Below, piece by piece: positions 36,312-45,396 of a stretch of 64,000 bases of DNA. The notes below the pieces were generated by a model, which saw only the letters and a list, made by a program, of their open reading frames with translations, was not told the DNA's origin and did no database searches. The position numbers and the translations under genes are program-made. This stretch comes from JABSSA01 sp039984715 (GTDB taxonomy: Bacteria > Pseudomonadota > Alphaproteobacteria > Rhodobacterales > Rhodobacteraceae). Within the stretch, counting starts at the first letter, position 1. Each line of letters opens with the position of its first letter. The stretch spans positions 1-64,000 of the forward strand of contig JBDWUA010000009.1 of assembly GCA_039984715.1 (NCBI GenBank), read 5' to 3'.

Positions 36312-37559
36312 CTAAGACAAGTGAATACGCTTGTCGTTGGGCACCAACGCGTTGATCTGACGGATATGCTCGGGCAGGCAAACGGTTAGAAAATCGTGCC
36401 TGGATACGACCGACTGGCGTGCTGCCGGGCCCAAATGGGCGAACTTTTCGGGTGCATTCAACACCTCGACGACCTGTGCCGCAAGCGCCTTGGGATCAAA
36501 GAAATCGACCAGCATTCCGGTTTCATTATGTGTGATCGCCTCGCGCACGGGTGCAACATCGCTGGCCACTATGGTTGCTTCCATCGACATCGATTCCAGC
36601 AAGGACCAGCTCATGACAAAGGGCATGGTCAGATAGATGTGGCACGATGAAATCTGCACAATCTTCTGAAAATCCGCATACGGCACGCGGCCCAGAAAAT
36701 GCAGACGGTCCCAATTCAGCAAATCGCCGACTTCGGATTCCATCTGGCCACGCAATCCACCCTTATGCGCGCTTTTTCCGCCATAGGACGTTTCGTTGCC
36801 GCCCACGATCAGGATACGCGACGTTGGGAAATCCCGTTGAATGTGGGGCAGCGCCCGCATCAACTGGTGAAACCCGCGTGTCGTTTCCAAATTGCGCGCC
36901 ATATAGGTGACGATTTTGTCGTCGCGGGTCAGCGGGGTATCGACGCGACCCAAGGACAAGCTGGCCTTTGGATTGGGTTGTAAGATGTCCGTGCGAATAC
37001 CGTCGTGGCACACATACATTTTGTCATGAAAGCGCTTGGGAAAGCGATCTCGCTGCCACATCGTTGGCGCGTGCGCGACATCCACGGAATCGATGTTCAT
37101 CTGAGGCACGACATTGTTTGAATGCATCAGGAACGGCGTGTGATCATTCACGGGGCTTTCAGGATCAAACCCAACCGGGCCGCCTTTGTCAGAATAGTAA
37201 TATTCAAAGAACCCGATCTGCGGCACGTCTGGCAACACTTGGCGCAGGAACGTCATTTCGCCCCAACCGACATGTCCGATCATGATATCCGGGACAAACC
37301 CGCCATTGACCAATTTGGCCAATGCTTGCGCGGCCCCATACCCGGCACCGGCAGCGGTTTCCCAGTTTTTAGACAACCCAAACGCATCCTGCTTGGCGCG
37401 GTGATGCGGTTTATAGACAACAGATCGCACACCGGGAATATTGGGCGGATCGGTACGTTGGGTCAGAAAGACAATTTCGTGACGTCCTTGTGCCGCCAAC
37501 CATTGAACCAGTTCGCGATACTGGCCCGGCATGTTCTGGTGAACAAAGAGAAGCTTCAT
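36312..37559 (-). CDS. Glycosyltransferase (GT4-like)
   Basis: 415 residues. Begins MKLLFVHQNMPGQYRELVQW, the N-terminal GT-B domain. The nucleotide-sugar side has YMARNLETTRGFHQLMRALP, ILIVGG and the acceptor/donor region MSWSLLESMSMEATIVASDV, with the conserved Glu of GT4 enzymes (E-x7-E like). It should add a sugar in the cytoplasm to the lipid-linked polysaccharide. The ATG overlaps the TGA of the upstream thioredoxin-like gene as ATGA, so translation is coupled. Donor and acceptor are unknown. Confidence 0.9.
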   Translation of the reverse strand: MKLLFVHQNMPGQYRELVQWLAAQGRHEIVFLTQRTDPPNIPGVRSVVYKPHHRAKQDAFGLSKNWETAAGAGYGAAQALAKLVNGGFVPDIMIGHVGWGEMTFLRQVLPDVPQIGFFEYYYSDKGGPVGFDPESPVNDHTPFLMHSNNVVPQMNIDSVDVAHAPTMWQRDRFPKRFHDKMYVCHDGIRTDILQPNPKASLSLGRVDTPLTRDDKIVTYMARNLETTRGFHQLMRALPHIQRDFPTSRILIVGGNETSYGGKSAHKGGLRGQMESEVGDLLNWDRLHFLGRVPYADFQKIVQISSCHIYLTMPFVMSWSLLESMSMEATIVASDVAPVREAITHNETGMLVDFFDPKALAAQVVEVLNAPEKFAHLGPAARQSVVSRHDFLTVCLPEHIRQINALVPNDKRIHLS

Positions 37560-37963
37560 CAGGCCGTCAACGCGCGATCAAGCAAGGCCTGAATAGGCGG
37601 CACAAATGGTTCGTTGACCACGCGCGCGACTTCTTTGCCTTGCTTCATGACAAGCAACGTCGAACGCCGTTTAACACCAAGACGTTGGGTCAAAACCGAC
37701 GGTCCAAACGTATCCCAATCTACTTCTACAAATGTCAGGCGCTGATATTGCGGATGCGTTGCGATCAATTCAGCAAGAATATCAGCCTTGATCTGGCAGG
37801 TCAGCGACCAGCTGGCCCGGTAATTCATAATGACCACGTCCGAAGATTCGCGCATCTCGCTCCAGAGGTTGGGCGAAAACATTTGCGCCGAATAAGCCTG
37901 TCCCATTGAAGGGGTCAGACACATCGCGGCAGACGACATGATAAAACGGCGGCGGGGCAGCAT
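37559..37963 (-). CDS. Thioredoxin-like protein with Tat-type leader and S-x-x-C site
   Basis: 134 residues from ATG at 37963, with GGAG 6 bases upstream. The leader, MLPRRRFIMSSAAMCL, has twin Arg followed by x-F-I, which suggests Tat export; the end GQAYS looks like a cleavage site. The domain resembles the C-terminal thioredoxin fold of DsbD, but the redox site reads WSLTCQIK, with the first Cys replaced by Ser. Such a protein could act as a monothiol exchanger or a binding protein instead of a disulfide reductase. The ATGA overlap with a glycosyltransferase is unusual for this fold. Confidence 0.75.
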   Translation of the reverse strand: MLPRRRFIMSSAAMCLTPSMGQAYSAQMFSPNLWSEMRESSDVVIMNYRASWSLTCQIKADILAELIATHPQYQRLTFVEVDWDTFGPSVLTQRLGVKRRSTLLVMKQGKEVARVVNEPFVPPIQALLDRALTA

Positions 37964-38026
37964 AGTGAACTCCAACGTAGATCGAGAAGGCTTAGACACC
38001 TTAATCTTGAAAACATGGGGGCGATA

Positions 38027-38896
38027 TCACGTTTTTTTCTGACGCGACAACTGCACACATAAAATTCCCACAGTAATGATGGCAACGCCCAACATGTCAC
38101 GCCCGCCTAAAGATTCCCCCAATAGGGCCGCTGCGACGGCAACGCCGAAGAATGGGTTGAGAAAATGGAACGTTGCAGCGCGTGTCGCACCGATGCGTTG
38201 CACCAGTGAAAACCAGATCCAAGTCGCCAGCAATCCGGGAATTAAGGTTGTATAGGCAAAGGCCAGAATTACCGGACCCGTCGGGTTGAAATAGAAAGGT
38301 TCAAACAGCATCGCCGTTGCGCCCAGAATAGCAGACCCCACCAACATTTGCAGACCGATGACCATCATCAGATTTCCACCCGAAGACGCCGATCGCATGC
38401 TGAGCGTGGCGATGGCCAAGGCAATCGCACCAATTACGCACAATGCGACGCCGAACAAATCAACGCCTGCATCTATCCGAGCGGACATAATGATGATGAC
38501 GCCAACAATCCCCAAAAATAGACCCAAAACACCGATTTTTGGCAATTTATCCTTGAAAATAGCCCAACCAGCAAAGGCAACAATCAATGGCATTGTTGAT
38601 GCGATAATGGATGCAAAGGACGCCTGAACCGTCTGCATGGCAACAAAGTTAAGCCCAAGGTAAATCGCGTTTTGGCACAGTCCAAATATCAACGTGGCGC
38701 GCCATTGGTCACGGGTCAAAAACCACGTCTGCCCCATCGCGCGCGCAATCGCGACGCCAATCAGCCCTGAGATGAGGAACCGAAGCGCCAAGGACCCCAA
38801 TGGGGACGCCTCGGCCACGATAATGCGGGCGGACGTAAAGGCCGAAGACCAAATCAAGGCAAAGGCCAGCCCCATGCCAATCGCGCGAAAATCCAT
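38027..38896 (-). CDS. DMT-superfamily (EamA) transporter
   Basis: 289 residues from ATG at 38896 (MDFRAIGMGLAFALIWSSAF); a start at 38950 would add 18 residues. Ten membrane segments in two EamA halves are visible. Diagnostic pieces are FALIWSSAFTSARIIV near the N-terminus, ALRFLISGLIGVAIARA, and ATRAATFHFLNPFFGVAVAA in the second half. Members export metabolites such as amino acids, but the substrate is unknown. It is a single-gene unit, divergent from the kinase/KpsS-like gene. Confidence 0.9.
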   Translation of the reverse strand: MDFRAIGMGLAFALIWSSAFTSARIIVAEASPLGSLALRFLISGLIGVAIARAMGQTWFLTRDQWRATLIFGLCQNAIYLGLNFVAMQTVQASFASIIASTMPLIVAFAGWAIFKDKLPKIGVLGLFLGIVGVIIIMSARIDAGVDLFGVALCVIGAIALAIATLSMRSASSGGNLMMVIGLQMLVGSAILGATAMLFEPFYFNPTGPVILAFAYTTLIPGLLATWIWFSLVQRIGATRAATFHFLNPFFGVAVAAALLGESLGGRDMLGVAIITVGILCVQLSRQKKT

Positions 38897-39033
38897 AAAT
38901 ACATCCACTGATTTGGAGGCCAGAGTTTCGGAAATCACCGCAAGAGGCAAGCCATCAACGTCATTGTCTTACTGTCTTTCAGACCCTAAACTTTTTCCAC
39001 TGTTAGCAGGATAGTCAGGGTTCGCTCCGTCTT

Positions 39034-40938
39034 ATGTGGTCTACATTTCTACCAACCGACCTAGACGTGTCCGCAATGGCTGCTTGGCAACGCATGATCG
39101 AACTGGCGCATTTGCCTGCGGATGGATGGTCGATGAAGCGTTTGGCCCGGCGCGATGATGAAAAAATTTCCCGTATTTCGCTGCTGGCCGCCCATGAGGA
39201 TGGTGCAAAATTCACGTTCAAGTTTCAAATCCGCCCCTCGAATACTGATGAAATGGTTCGCCAGTTTGAATGGAACCAACGTTTGCATTCTGAATTCCCA
39301 AAATCGGGCGAAATAGGAACGTTAGAGCCGGTTTTACTGGATGAAGAAGGCCATGCATCGCTAACGAAGTACATTGAAGGCAGCACCTTAAGTTCTGCGG
39401 CGCATAAGTTGGGTGACGACAAAGAGGCGCAAAATGAACTGTTGCGGCGCACGGGGCTGTGGCTGGATGCGTTTCATCGGCTGCAAATTGATGAACACAG
39501 AGTGTTCCATCCCAAATACACCGTTGGATTTTACCAGGGTATTCGGAACGATATTTTGGCCGGCCGAACACATATCGCGAACCGGGAATTGTTCTTGCGT
39601 GGCATTGATCACCTCGAAACAATCGCTCCGCAGTATGAAAACCGCCAAACTGTTTCAGCGGTACAGCATGGTGATTTTCATTCGCGCAACGTGGTTGTGT
39701 CCGATCAAAAGATCATCGGGATCGATCTGACATCCACCAAGCCCGGCCCAGTTGGCTATGACATTGCGCGTTTGCTGGTGGATTTTACGGGTGTGACGGG
39801 GCGGGTCAGCGACGCAAAGCCCGGTATGCCCATTCCTCAAGACATTATTGATGCGTTTTTCGACGGCTATACGCTGGTTGGGCCGGATGATCCGGGATTT
39901 GGTATATTACAGTTTGCCCGCGTTTTGGGTGATTTGCTTTTGGTGCCGCCAAAATCGCTGCACAGATCAGCGGGAAAAACCCGGACTTTGAAACGGTTGC
40001 GCCCGGTGGCAAAAAACGCGTTCCAGACCAAATCACGCCCAAATGTGCATGTGTTGTTGACCGAAAACAGTCTTGAACGGGATCGCAGCGGCAGTCACGT
40101 GTTCACCAACGTGTTGCGGGATGTGGCCAAAACCAGCGGTGTGAATATCGTCACCGACAAAGACACACCTGACCGTCGCGCAACCCTAAAGCCCAAAGAC
40201 CTGAGTTTGGTTCACATGCAAGACCCGGTCAGCGAACGCGGGCTGACGTTTCGCAAGCTGTATTCCGAAGCATTTTGGCGCGTCGAAGACACTGGCGCCC
40301 GGTGGGATTGGTCGTTGGCGCAGGCCAAATTCGACCCTGCATCGGTTGATCGTCATGAGGCGCAGGCGTTTTTTGACCTGTGGCAGAACCATCTTCATGG
40401 TGCGAAAGCCAAGGGCGCGACGAAGGACGGGTTTGTCTATATGCCTCTGCAGGGCAGGTTGCTGGAGCATCGCTCCTTTCAATCGACGTCCCCTGTCGAC
40501 ATGATCCGACACACATTGGCGCAATGCGACCAGCCGATTCAGGCGACCCTGCACCCCAATGAAACCTATACCCTAGCGGAACATGCCGCATTGGCGCAGT
40601 TGGCAGATGAACACCCGCGTTTTCAGGTCGTGGAACGGTCAATGGAAGACGCGCTGGCGGCGTGTGATTTTGTCGTTACCGAAAATTCAAGTGCAGGATT
40701 TCATGCGTGCTTTTATGGGAAAGTGTCGATCCTGTTTGCGCGGATCGAATTTCACCACATCTGCGCGTCGGTGCCTCGGTCCGGAATTGCAGGTGCGTTT
40801 GAAGAAGCGCGCGCCCTTATGCCGGATTTCGCCGCCTATATTTTTTGGTTTTGGAAATTAAACGGGATCGACCTGGAAAGTACGGATGCGTCAGACCAGC
40901 TGCGGCACGCACTTTTGCGATACAAATGGCCTGTATAG
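39034..40938 (+). CDS. Fusion of aminoglycoside-type kinase and KpsS-like capsule domain
   Basis: 634 residues. Residues about 30-300 are an APH/choline-kinase-type phosphotransferase, with the catalytic loop QHGDFHSRNVVV (211-222, Asp214) and the metal Asp231 (IGIDLTSTKP). Residues about 335-634 look like the capsule biosynthesis family that includes KpsS/KpsC. FVYMPLQGRLLEHRSF, TLHPNETYTLAEHAAL and VVTENSSAGFHACFYGK are the landmarks. The two halves are joined without a stop, and the frame is open throughout. Kinases and lipid-linker glycosyltransferases act on related sugars, so a two-step enzyme on a glycan or lipid acceptor is inferred. No strong ribosome site is seen. Confidence 0.72.
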   Translation: MWSTFLPTDLDVSAMAAWQRMIELAHLPADGWSMKRLARRDDEKISRISLLAAHEDGAKFTFKFQIRPSNTDEMVRQFEWNQRLHSEFPKSGEIGTLEPVLLDEEGHASLTKYIEGSTLSSAAHKLGDDKEAQNELLRRTGLWLDAFHRLQIDEHRVFHPKYTVGFYQGIRNDILAGRTHIANRELFLRGIDHLETIAPQYENRQTVSAVQHGDFHSRNVVVSDQKIIGIDLTSTKPGPVGYDIARLLVDFTGVTGRVSDAKPGMPIPQDIIDAFFDGYTLVGPDDPGFGILQFARVLGDLLLVPPKSLHRSAGKTRTLKRLRPVAKNAFQTKSRPNVHVLLTENSLERDRSGSHVFTNVLRDVAKTSGVNIVTDKDTPDRRATLKPKDLSLVHMQDPVSERGLTFRKLYSEAFWRVEDTGARWDWSLAQAKFDPASVDRHEAQAFFDLWQNHLHGAKAKGATKDGFVYMPLQGRLLEHRSFQSTSPVDMIRHTLAQCDQPIQATLHPNETYTLAEHAALAQLADEHPRFQVVERSMEDALAACDFVVTENSSAGFHACFYGKVSILFARIEFHHICASVPRSGIAGAFEEARALMPDFAAYIFWFWKLNGIDLESTDASDQLRHALLRYKWPV

Positions 40939-40949
40939 GGTCGAATAAC

Positions 40950-40980
40950 GGCGCCGGACCTTGCCCGGCGCCATGTTTTA
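40950..40980. terminator. Bidirectional terminator between the fusion gene and ahcY
   Basis: GGCGCCGG (40950-40957) pairs with CCGGCGCC (40965-40972), loop 7 bases, followed by ATGTTTTATT on the plus strand. The region separates two convergent genes and can serve both. Confidence 0.75.
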
Positions 40981-42372
40981 TTAATAACGGTAGTGTTCTG
41001 GTTTGAACGGGCCGTCTGGGCTGACGCCGATGTAAGACGCCTGATCCTTGTCCAAAGTCGACAGTTTCACACCGATGCGATCCAAATGCAGGCGCGCGAC
41101 TTTTTCATCCAGATGTTTGGGCAGGATATAGACTTCGTTGTTGTACGCATCGCCGCGTGTCCACAATTCGATCTGAGCCAAAACTTGGTTGGTGAAGGAT
41201 GCGGACATCACAAATGACGGGTGCCCTGTCGCGTTGCCAAGGTTCAACAAACGACCCTCAGACAGCAGAATGATGCGGCTGCCTGATGGCATTTCGATCA
41301 TGTCCACTTGTTCTTTGATGTTCGTCCACTTGTGGTTTTTCAGGCTTGCGACCTGAATTTCATTGTCAAAGTGGCCGATGTTGCCGACGATCGCCATGTC
41401 CTTCATCGCGCGCATATGCTCGATCCGGATGACGTCTTTGTTGCCGGTTGTAGTGATAAACACGTCCGCAGTTTCAACGGCGTCTTCCAACGTCACAACT
41501 TCGTAGCCGTCCATGGCCGCCTGAAGGGCGCAAATTGGATCAACTTCGGTGACTTTGACGCGTGCGCCAGCGCCCGACAGGGACGCAGCCGAGCCTTTGC
41601 CCACATCGCCATAACCGCAAACGACCGCAACCTTACCGGCCATCATCGTATCTGTGGCGCGGCGGATGCCGTCCACCAGCGATTCTTTACAGCCGTATTT
41701 GTTGTCGAATTTCGACTTGGTCACGGAATCATTCACGTTGATCGCAGGGAAAGGCAATTGGCCTTTCTTGTGCAGATCATACAAGCGATGCACGCCCGTT
41801 GTTGTTTCTTCCGAAACACCTTGGATCGCTTCGCGTGTTTTGACGAACCAACCCGGAGTTTCCGCCATACGCTTTTTGATCTGCGCAAAAATGGCTTCTT
41901 CTTCTTCGGATGTCGGAACTTCGATCAGGCTGGTTTCGCCTTCTTCAACGCGTGCGCCAAGCAAGACATACAGTGTCGCATCACCACCATCATCCAAGAT
42001 CATGTTCGCGCCTTCTGGGAACATGAATGAACGATCAAGGTAATCCCAATGTTCAGTCAGGGTCTGACCCTTAATCGCAAAAACCGGTGTGCCACCTGCA
42101 GCGATTGCAGATGCCGCGTGATCCTGCGTTGAGAAAATGTTGCATGAGGCCCAGCGCACATCGGCACCTAATTCGACCAGCGTTTCAATCAAAACTGCCG
42201 TCTGAATTGTCATGTGCAGCGAACCGACGATCCGTGCGCCCGTCAAAGGTTTGCTTTCGCCGTACTCTTGACGCAGGGCCATCAGGCCCGGCATCTCGGT
42301 CTCGGCAATATCGAGTTCCTTGCGTCCAAATTCTGCCAGCGCAATGTCTTTGACAATATAGTCCTTGGCCAT
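40981..42372 (-). CDS. ahcY: Adenosylhomocysteinase
   Basis: 463 residues from ATG at 42372, with AAGGA 8 bases upstream; an upstream in-frame GTG or ATG lacks one. It splits S-adenosylhomocysteine to adenosine and homocysteine, using tightly bound NAD. Landmarks are CNIFSTQDHAASAIAA (substrate cysteine-Asp region), KSKFDNKYGCKESLVDGIRR (catalytic Lys and Asp), and VCGYGDVGKGSAASLSG (NAD loop). The C-terminal KPEHYRY tail ends as in other AhcY proteins. No S-adenosylhomocysteine riboswitch was recognised in the leader. Confidence 0.97.
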   Translation of the reverse strand: MAKDYIVKDIALAEFGRKELDIAETEMPGLMALRQEYGESKPLTGARIVGSLHMTIQTAVLIETLVELGADVRWASCNIFSTQDHAASAIAAGGTPVFAIKGQTLTEHWDYLDRSFMFPEGANMILDDGGDATLYVLLGARVEEGETSLIEVPTSEEEEAIFAQIKKRMAETPGWFVKTREAIQGVSEETTTGVHRLYDLHKKGQLPFPAINVNDSVTKSKFDNKYGCKESLVDGIRRATDTMMAGKVAVVCGYGDVGKGSAASLSGAGARVKVTEVDPICALQAAMDGYEVVTLEDAVETADVFITTTGNKDVIRIEHMRAMKDMAIVGNIGHFDNEIQVASLKNHKWTNIKEQVDMIEMPSGSRIILLSEGRLLNLGNATGHPSFVMSASFTNQVLAQIELWTRGDAYNNEVYILPKHLDEKVARLHLDRIGVKLSTLDKDQASYIGVSPDGPFKPEHYRY

Positions 42373-42463
42373 CCGTCGTGTGTCCTTTTTCCATCGGTCA
42401 CCGCGCAAATAGCATTGGATCTTCTTATGGACAATCGCCTTGACGCCGCAGGTTTGGCGGACT

Positions 42464-42775
42464 CTAGCTGGCTGTTCCGTCTGGTATCATTGCTGTGACG
42501 ATGGTGTCCCAGTTATGACCTGAGGCGACAATGCAACTAATCCCATCAGCGCGAGAGACGATAACGGTAAAGCTGCCCGTTCTGTCGGATGTCCAAATTT
42601 CCAGCATTTGGTTTGCGTTTTGCAGACCACCCCCGGTCAGGCGTTCAGAAAACTTGCTTTGCAATCGTTCGGTGATCAATTCGCGAGGGGCGCAATTGCT
42701 TTGCGCATGAACGGCAGGGGGCGCAATGGCTGCGGCACCAAAGACAAGAGCGGCGGCGACTGTACGTTTATACAT
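42464..42775 (-). CDS. Small exported protein next to ahcY
   Basis: 103 residues from ATG at 42775, which has AAAGG 9 bases upstream; an ATG at 42784 touches that site. A signal peptide (MYKRTVAAALVFGAAAIA) is cleaved near VHAQ. The mature part has two Cys (SNCAPREL and ISCIVASG) suggesting one disulfide. No function is known. It lies 91 bases upstream of ahcY and may share its transcript, but its metabolic link is unproven. Confidence 0.7.
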   Translation of the reverse strand: MYKRTVAAALVFGAAAIAPPAVHAQSNCAPRELITERLQSKFSERLTGGGLQNANQMLEIWTSDRTGSFTVIVSRADGISCIVASGHNWDTIVTAMIPDGTAS

Positions 42776-42959
42776 GGGTTGCATCCTTTCTTGTGCGACC
42801 CTGAAGAGCCGCTTCAGTTACTGTTGACCCAATAATGGGGCCCCAACCCATCACCTACGATGCACAAATTTGTGGTGAGTTTGTGTTTTAGAAATGGAAA
42901 CATTCTTTCAAAATGGGGCGCGCCGTGTCTAAAAGATCAAGAATTCGAAGGAGATTGGC

Positions 42960-43556
42960 ATGGCACGGCAGACACGCGCTTGGCAAAGAATGTTGTCCGG
43001 ACGCAGGTTGGACCTGCTTGATCCGACACCGATGGATATTGAAATCGACGACATTGCACATGGTTTGTCGTTTGTGGCGCGCTGGAATGGGCAAACCATT
43101 GGCGATTACGCGTATTCAGTCGCGGAACATTCTTTGTTGGTTGAGCGTCTTTTCAGTAAGTTAGAGCCGAATTCCCCGGATAAATGGCGTCTTGCGGCCT
43201 TGTTGCACGATGGTCCGGAATACGTGATTGGCGACATGATTTCCCCGGTCAAAGCGTCCGTTGGTCCGGGATATGAAGAATTGGATGACCGTTTAGCGGC
43301 CGCGATCCATATCCGGTTTGGATTGCCTGCAAAAATTCCGCAGACCATCAAGAAAAAGATAAAGAAGGCGGACAAAATCAGCGCGTGGATGGAAGCCACA
43401 CGTATCGCTGGCTTTTCCGTGAGCGAGGCCGACAAAATTTTTGGTGCCCCTGATCCGCAAGTGATCGCGGATTGCGAAATTGTGTTACGCGCGCCTCTGG
43501 AAACACGGGCGGATTTCATGGCTCGGCACGCGGAATTGTTGGAGAATATGGTATGA
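42960..43556 (+). CDS. HD-domain phosphohydrolase (YfbR-like)
   Basis: 198 residues. The metal site of HD hydrolases is present as H (VAEHSLLVERL), HD (AALLHDGPEYVIGDM) and a distant Asp (ADKISAWMEATR). The arrangement resembles YfbR-type 5'-deoxynucleotidases, which clean up dNMPs, but substrate was not tested. GAAGGAGA lies upstream. The stop overlaps the start of the acetyltransferase as ATGA, so the two are coupled. Confidence 0.88.
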   Translation: MARQTRAWQRMLSGRRLDLLDPTPMDIEIDDIAHGLSFVARWNGQTIGDYAYSVAEHSLLVERLFSKLEPNSPDKWRLAALLHDGPEYVIGDMISPVKASVGPGYEELDDRLAAAIHIRFGLPAKIPQTIKKKIKKADKISAWMEATRIAGFSVSEADKIFGAPDPQVIADCEIVLRAPLETRADFMARHAELLENMV

Positions 43557-44038
43557 TCACCACGCGACCGGCTATTCAATTGGACGCCGGATCAATGGCG
43601 CGTCTGTTGAATGCGATCATTGATCAAGGCGGGACAACGGCCCTGACACGTCCGGTCACTGGGCAAGATATCAAAGACTGGATGGCCGCTGATCCCAACA
43701 GATCCGCATGGCATGTCGCTTTGAATGACAAGGAAGACGTGGTTGGATTTCAATGGATCGAACCCGCTGCGTATCTGCCGATTGAGGCCGCCGACATCGC
43801 AACCTTTGTGCAGATTGGCCAGACGGGTTTGGGGATCGGGTCCAACCTTTTCGAGGCCACGCGAAGGGCGGCCAAGGCGTTGGGGTATGTTTGGATCAAC
43901 GCCAATATCCGGTCAGACAACGAAGGCGGTTTGGTCTATTACCAGTCACGGGGGTTTGCCGATTATGGGAAAATCGAAGGATACAAAATGGCCGATGGTC
44001 AGCTTGTAGACAAAACCCTGAAGCGGTTTGACCTATAG
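43553..44038 (+). CDS. GNAT-family N-acetyltransferase
   Basis: 161 residues from ATG at 43553, coupled to the upstream stop by ATGA. The acetyl-CoA loop appears as QIGQTGLGIGSNLFEATRR, which fits the Q/R-x-x-G-x-G/A pattern, and NIRSDNEGGLVYYQSRGF is the C-terminal signature. The acyl acceptor is unknown. Its pairing with an HD hydrolase gives no clear pathway. Confidence 0.88.
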   Translation: MITTRPAIQLDAGSMARLLNAIIDQGGTTALTRPVTGQDIKDWMAADPNRSAWHVALNDKEDVVGFQWIEPAAYLPIEAADIATFVQIGQTGLGIGSNLFEATRRAAKALGYVWINANIRSDNEGGLVYYQSRGFADYGKIEGYKMADGQLVDKTLKRFDL

Positions 44039-44390
44039 AACCTCGGATAGCTTTGACCGTTATGTGATTACGCTGACCTGAGGTTATGAAAACCGTGAAA
44101 GCCGACCTTCGCGCAAAACGCAGCTAAGGTCTCCTACGAGCCCAGACTCCCCGATGCTGCACGCTGCATGAAAGACCTGAAGCTGCGCAAACCTGCCGTT
44201 CAGTAAATTGCGCCCTGATTTCTCGGCTAGTGGCCGACATCAACCGTTTTCCCCAAACCAGCCGTTCACAGCATTTCGCTTGTTCTCGGCAGCCCAAGGA
44301 TCATGTTGCGGACTTTGCTGCCGTTTGCAAAACTCGTTTGCGATTGAAATACGATGGAATGGAGCTATTGCTCTGAAGAGGAATTTTGCA
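44039..44390. other. Non-coding stretch before two orphan genes
   Basis: About 350 bases with no credible gene. Short non-coding motifs such as CCAGCCGTTCA recur loosely here and after 45540, which hints that both flanks of the orphan pair derive from decayed sequence. No promoter was placed. Confidence 0.4.
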
Positions 44391-44720
44391 ATGGCAACCT
44401 ATGAAGTACGGCTGATGTTTGAATGGGGCGGTGGTTGCCTTTGGGGTATGAACGAGGCCGCAAAGGCGTTGTACGGATACGCTGAAATAGAACGGGTACT
44501 GCCAATTTCTTTAAATATAAAGAACAAGTTAGATGAATTGAGCGAGTTGCATGATAAGGCGCTCAACTGGGGTGATCCGGCTGGCCCAAGCCCTTGGGGA
44601 AAGAGCGATTTCGACCTTTTCGAGATCGAAGCGCTCTCTGTTTTGAACACATTGCAAACGGAGCTCGGGGATTCATTTTCTGTTTGGTATCGCCCACTGG
44701 GGGAGGCCTCACCCATGTAG
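44391..44720 (+). CDS. Hypothetical protein, orphan 1
   Basis: 109 residues from ATG at 44391, with AGAGGA 8 bases upstream, so it is probably expressed. It begins MATYEVRLMFEWGGGCLWG and ends with SVWYRPLGEAS, with an acidic helical middle (NKLDELSELHDKALN). Similar short proteins with a WGGGCLW start occur in other bacteria as conserved unknowns, from memory only. It has no leader or membrane span. Its role is unknown; an immunity-like role is a guess. Confidence 0.7.
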   Translation: MATYEVRLMFEWGGGCLWGMNEAAKALYGYAEIERVLPISLNIKNKLDELSELHDKALNWGDPAGPSPWGKSDFDLFEIEALSVLNTLQTELGDSFSVWYRPLGEASPM

Positions 44721-44868
44721 GTTTGGGCTCCTTGCGGCCATTTGGCATCAACAGCACCAGATCAAAGGCGTCAAGGTCGGCTCAGAGCCCAAAATGACCG
44801 CCTTCGAACAAACGTATTTTGCGGAAGTAAGCATTCACAAAGAGGGCCCGGTATGAAAAAAACTTAAT

Positions 44869-45396
44869 ATGGAGAACTATCGGAAAATGATTACTGAGTG
44901 CGAACGTGAGGTAAATGAACTCCATGCAGCACTTTGGAAAGCAGTCGAACACCGAGGCAAGTCACCACATCAACGCGAACAATGGCATCGTGCTGCCGAT
45001 GCTTTCAACAACCATCAGTCACCGATAGATGATCTGATAGACAGATGCTTTGAATATGGACTGGAAAGGGACAGCGATTTGCGACGTTTTGCCTTTGCTT
45101 ACATCGACGAAGACCCTTATTTCTTTAGGTCGGGATATATTTTAGAAGACTTGTTGCGCCGCGTTAAGCGTTTGACCCTTTCGACTGACGAAAAGACCTC
45201 ACTGCAACGCCTGATACTGAAACGCATAGAGACGCGAGCTCTCAGGAACTTCCGCCGAATTTGTCAGCTGATCAACAAGATCGATACTGATGACTTTCGC
45301 AATGAAGTTTGCAACCGTACGAATTCAAGTGACCCTCAAGTTAAGCGGCGTGCCGAATTTGCCCTATCCTATTTTCCTAACAATACCCAGCGATAA
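44869..45396 (+). CDS. Hypothetical protein, orphan 2
   Basis: 175 residues from ATG at 44869; ATG at 44887 is an alternative, with GGAG 12 bases before it. It is highly charged and helical, with RSGYILEDLLRRVKRLTLS and ILKRIETRALRNFRRICQLI. The helical repeats suggest a HEAT-like or TPR-like fold. No family was recognised. It stands alone, about 150 bases after orphan 1, and both lie between unrelated core genes. Confidence 0.65.
   Translation: MENYRKMITECEREVNELHAALWKAVEHRGKSPHQREQWHRAADAFNNHQSPIDDLIDRCFEYGLERDSDLRRFAFAYIDEDPYFFRSGYILEDLLRRVKRLTLSTDEKTSLQRLILKRIETRALRNFRRICQLINKIDTDDFRNEVCNRTNSSDPQVKRRAEFALSYFPNNTQR

Noticed and set aside
42373..42470. S-adenosylhomocysteine riboswitch before ahcY
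   Set aside because: The leader was read for the conserved core of this class and it was not found.
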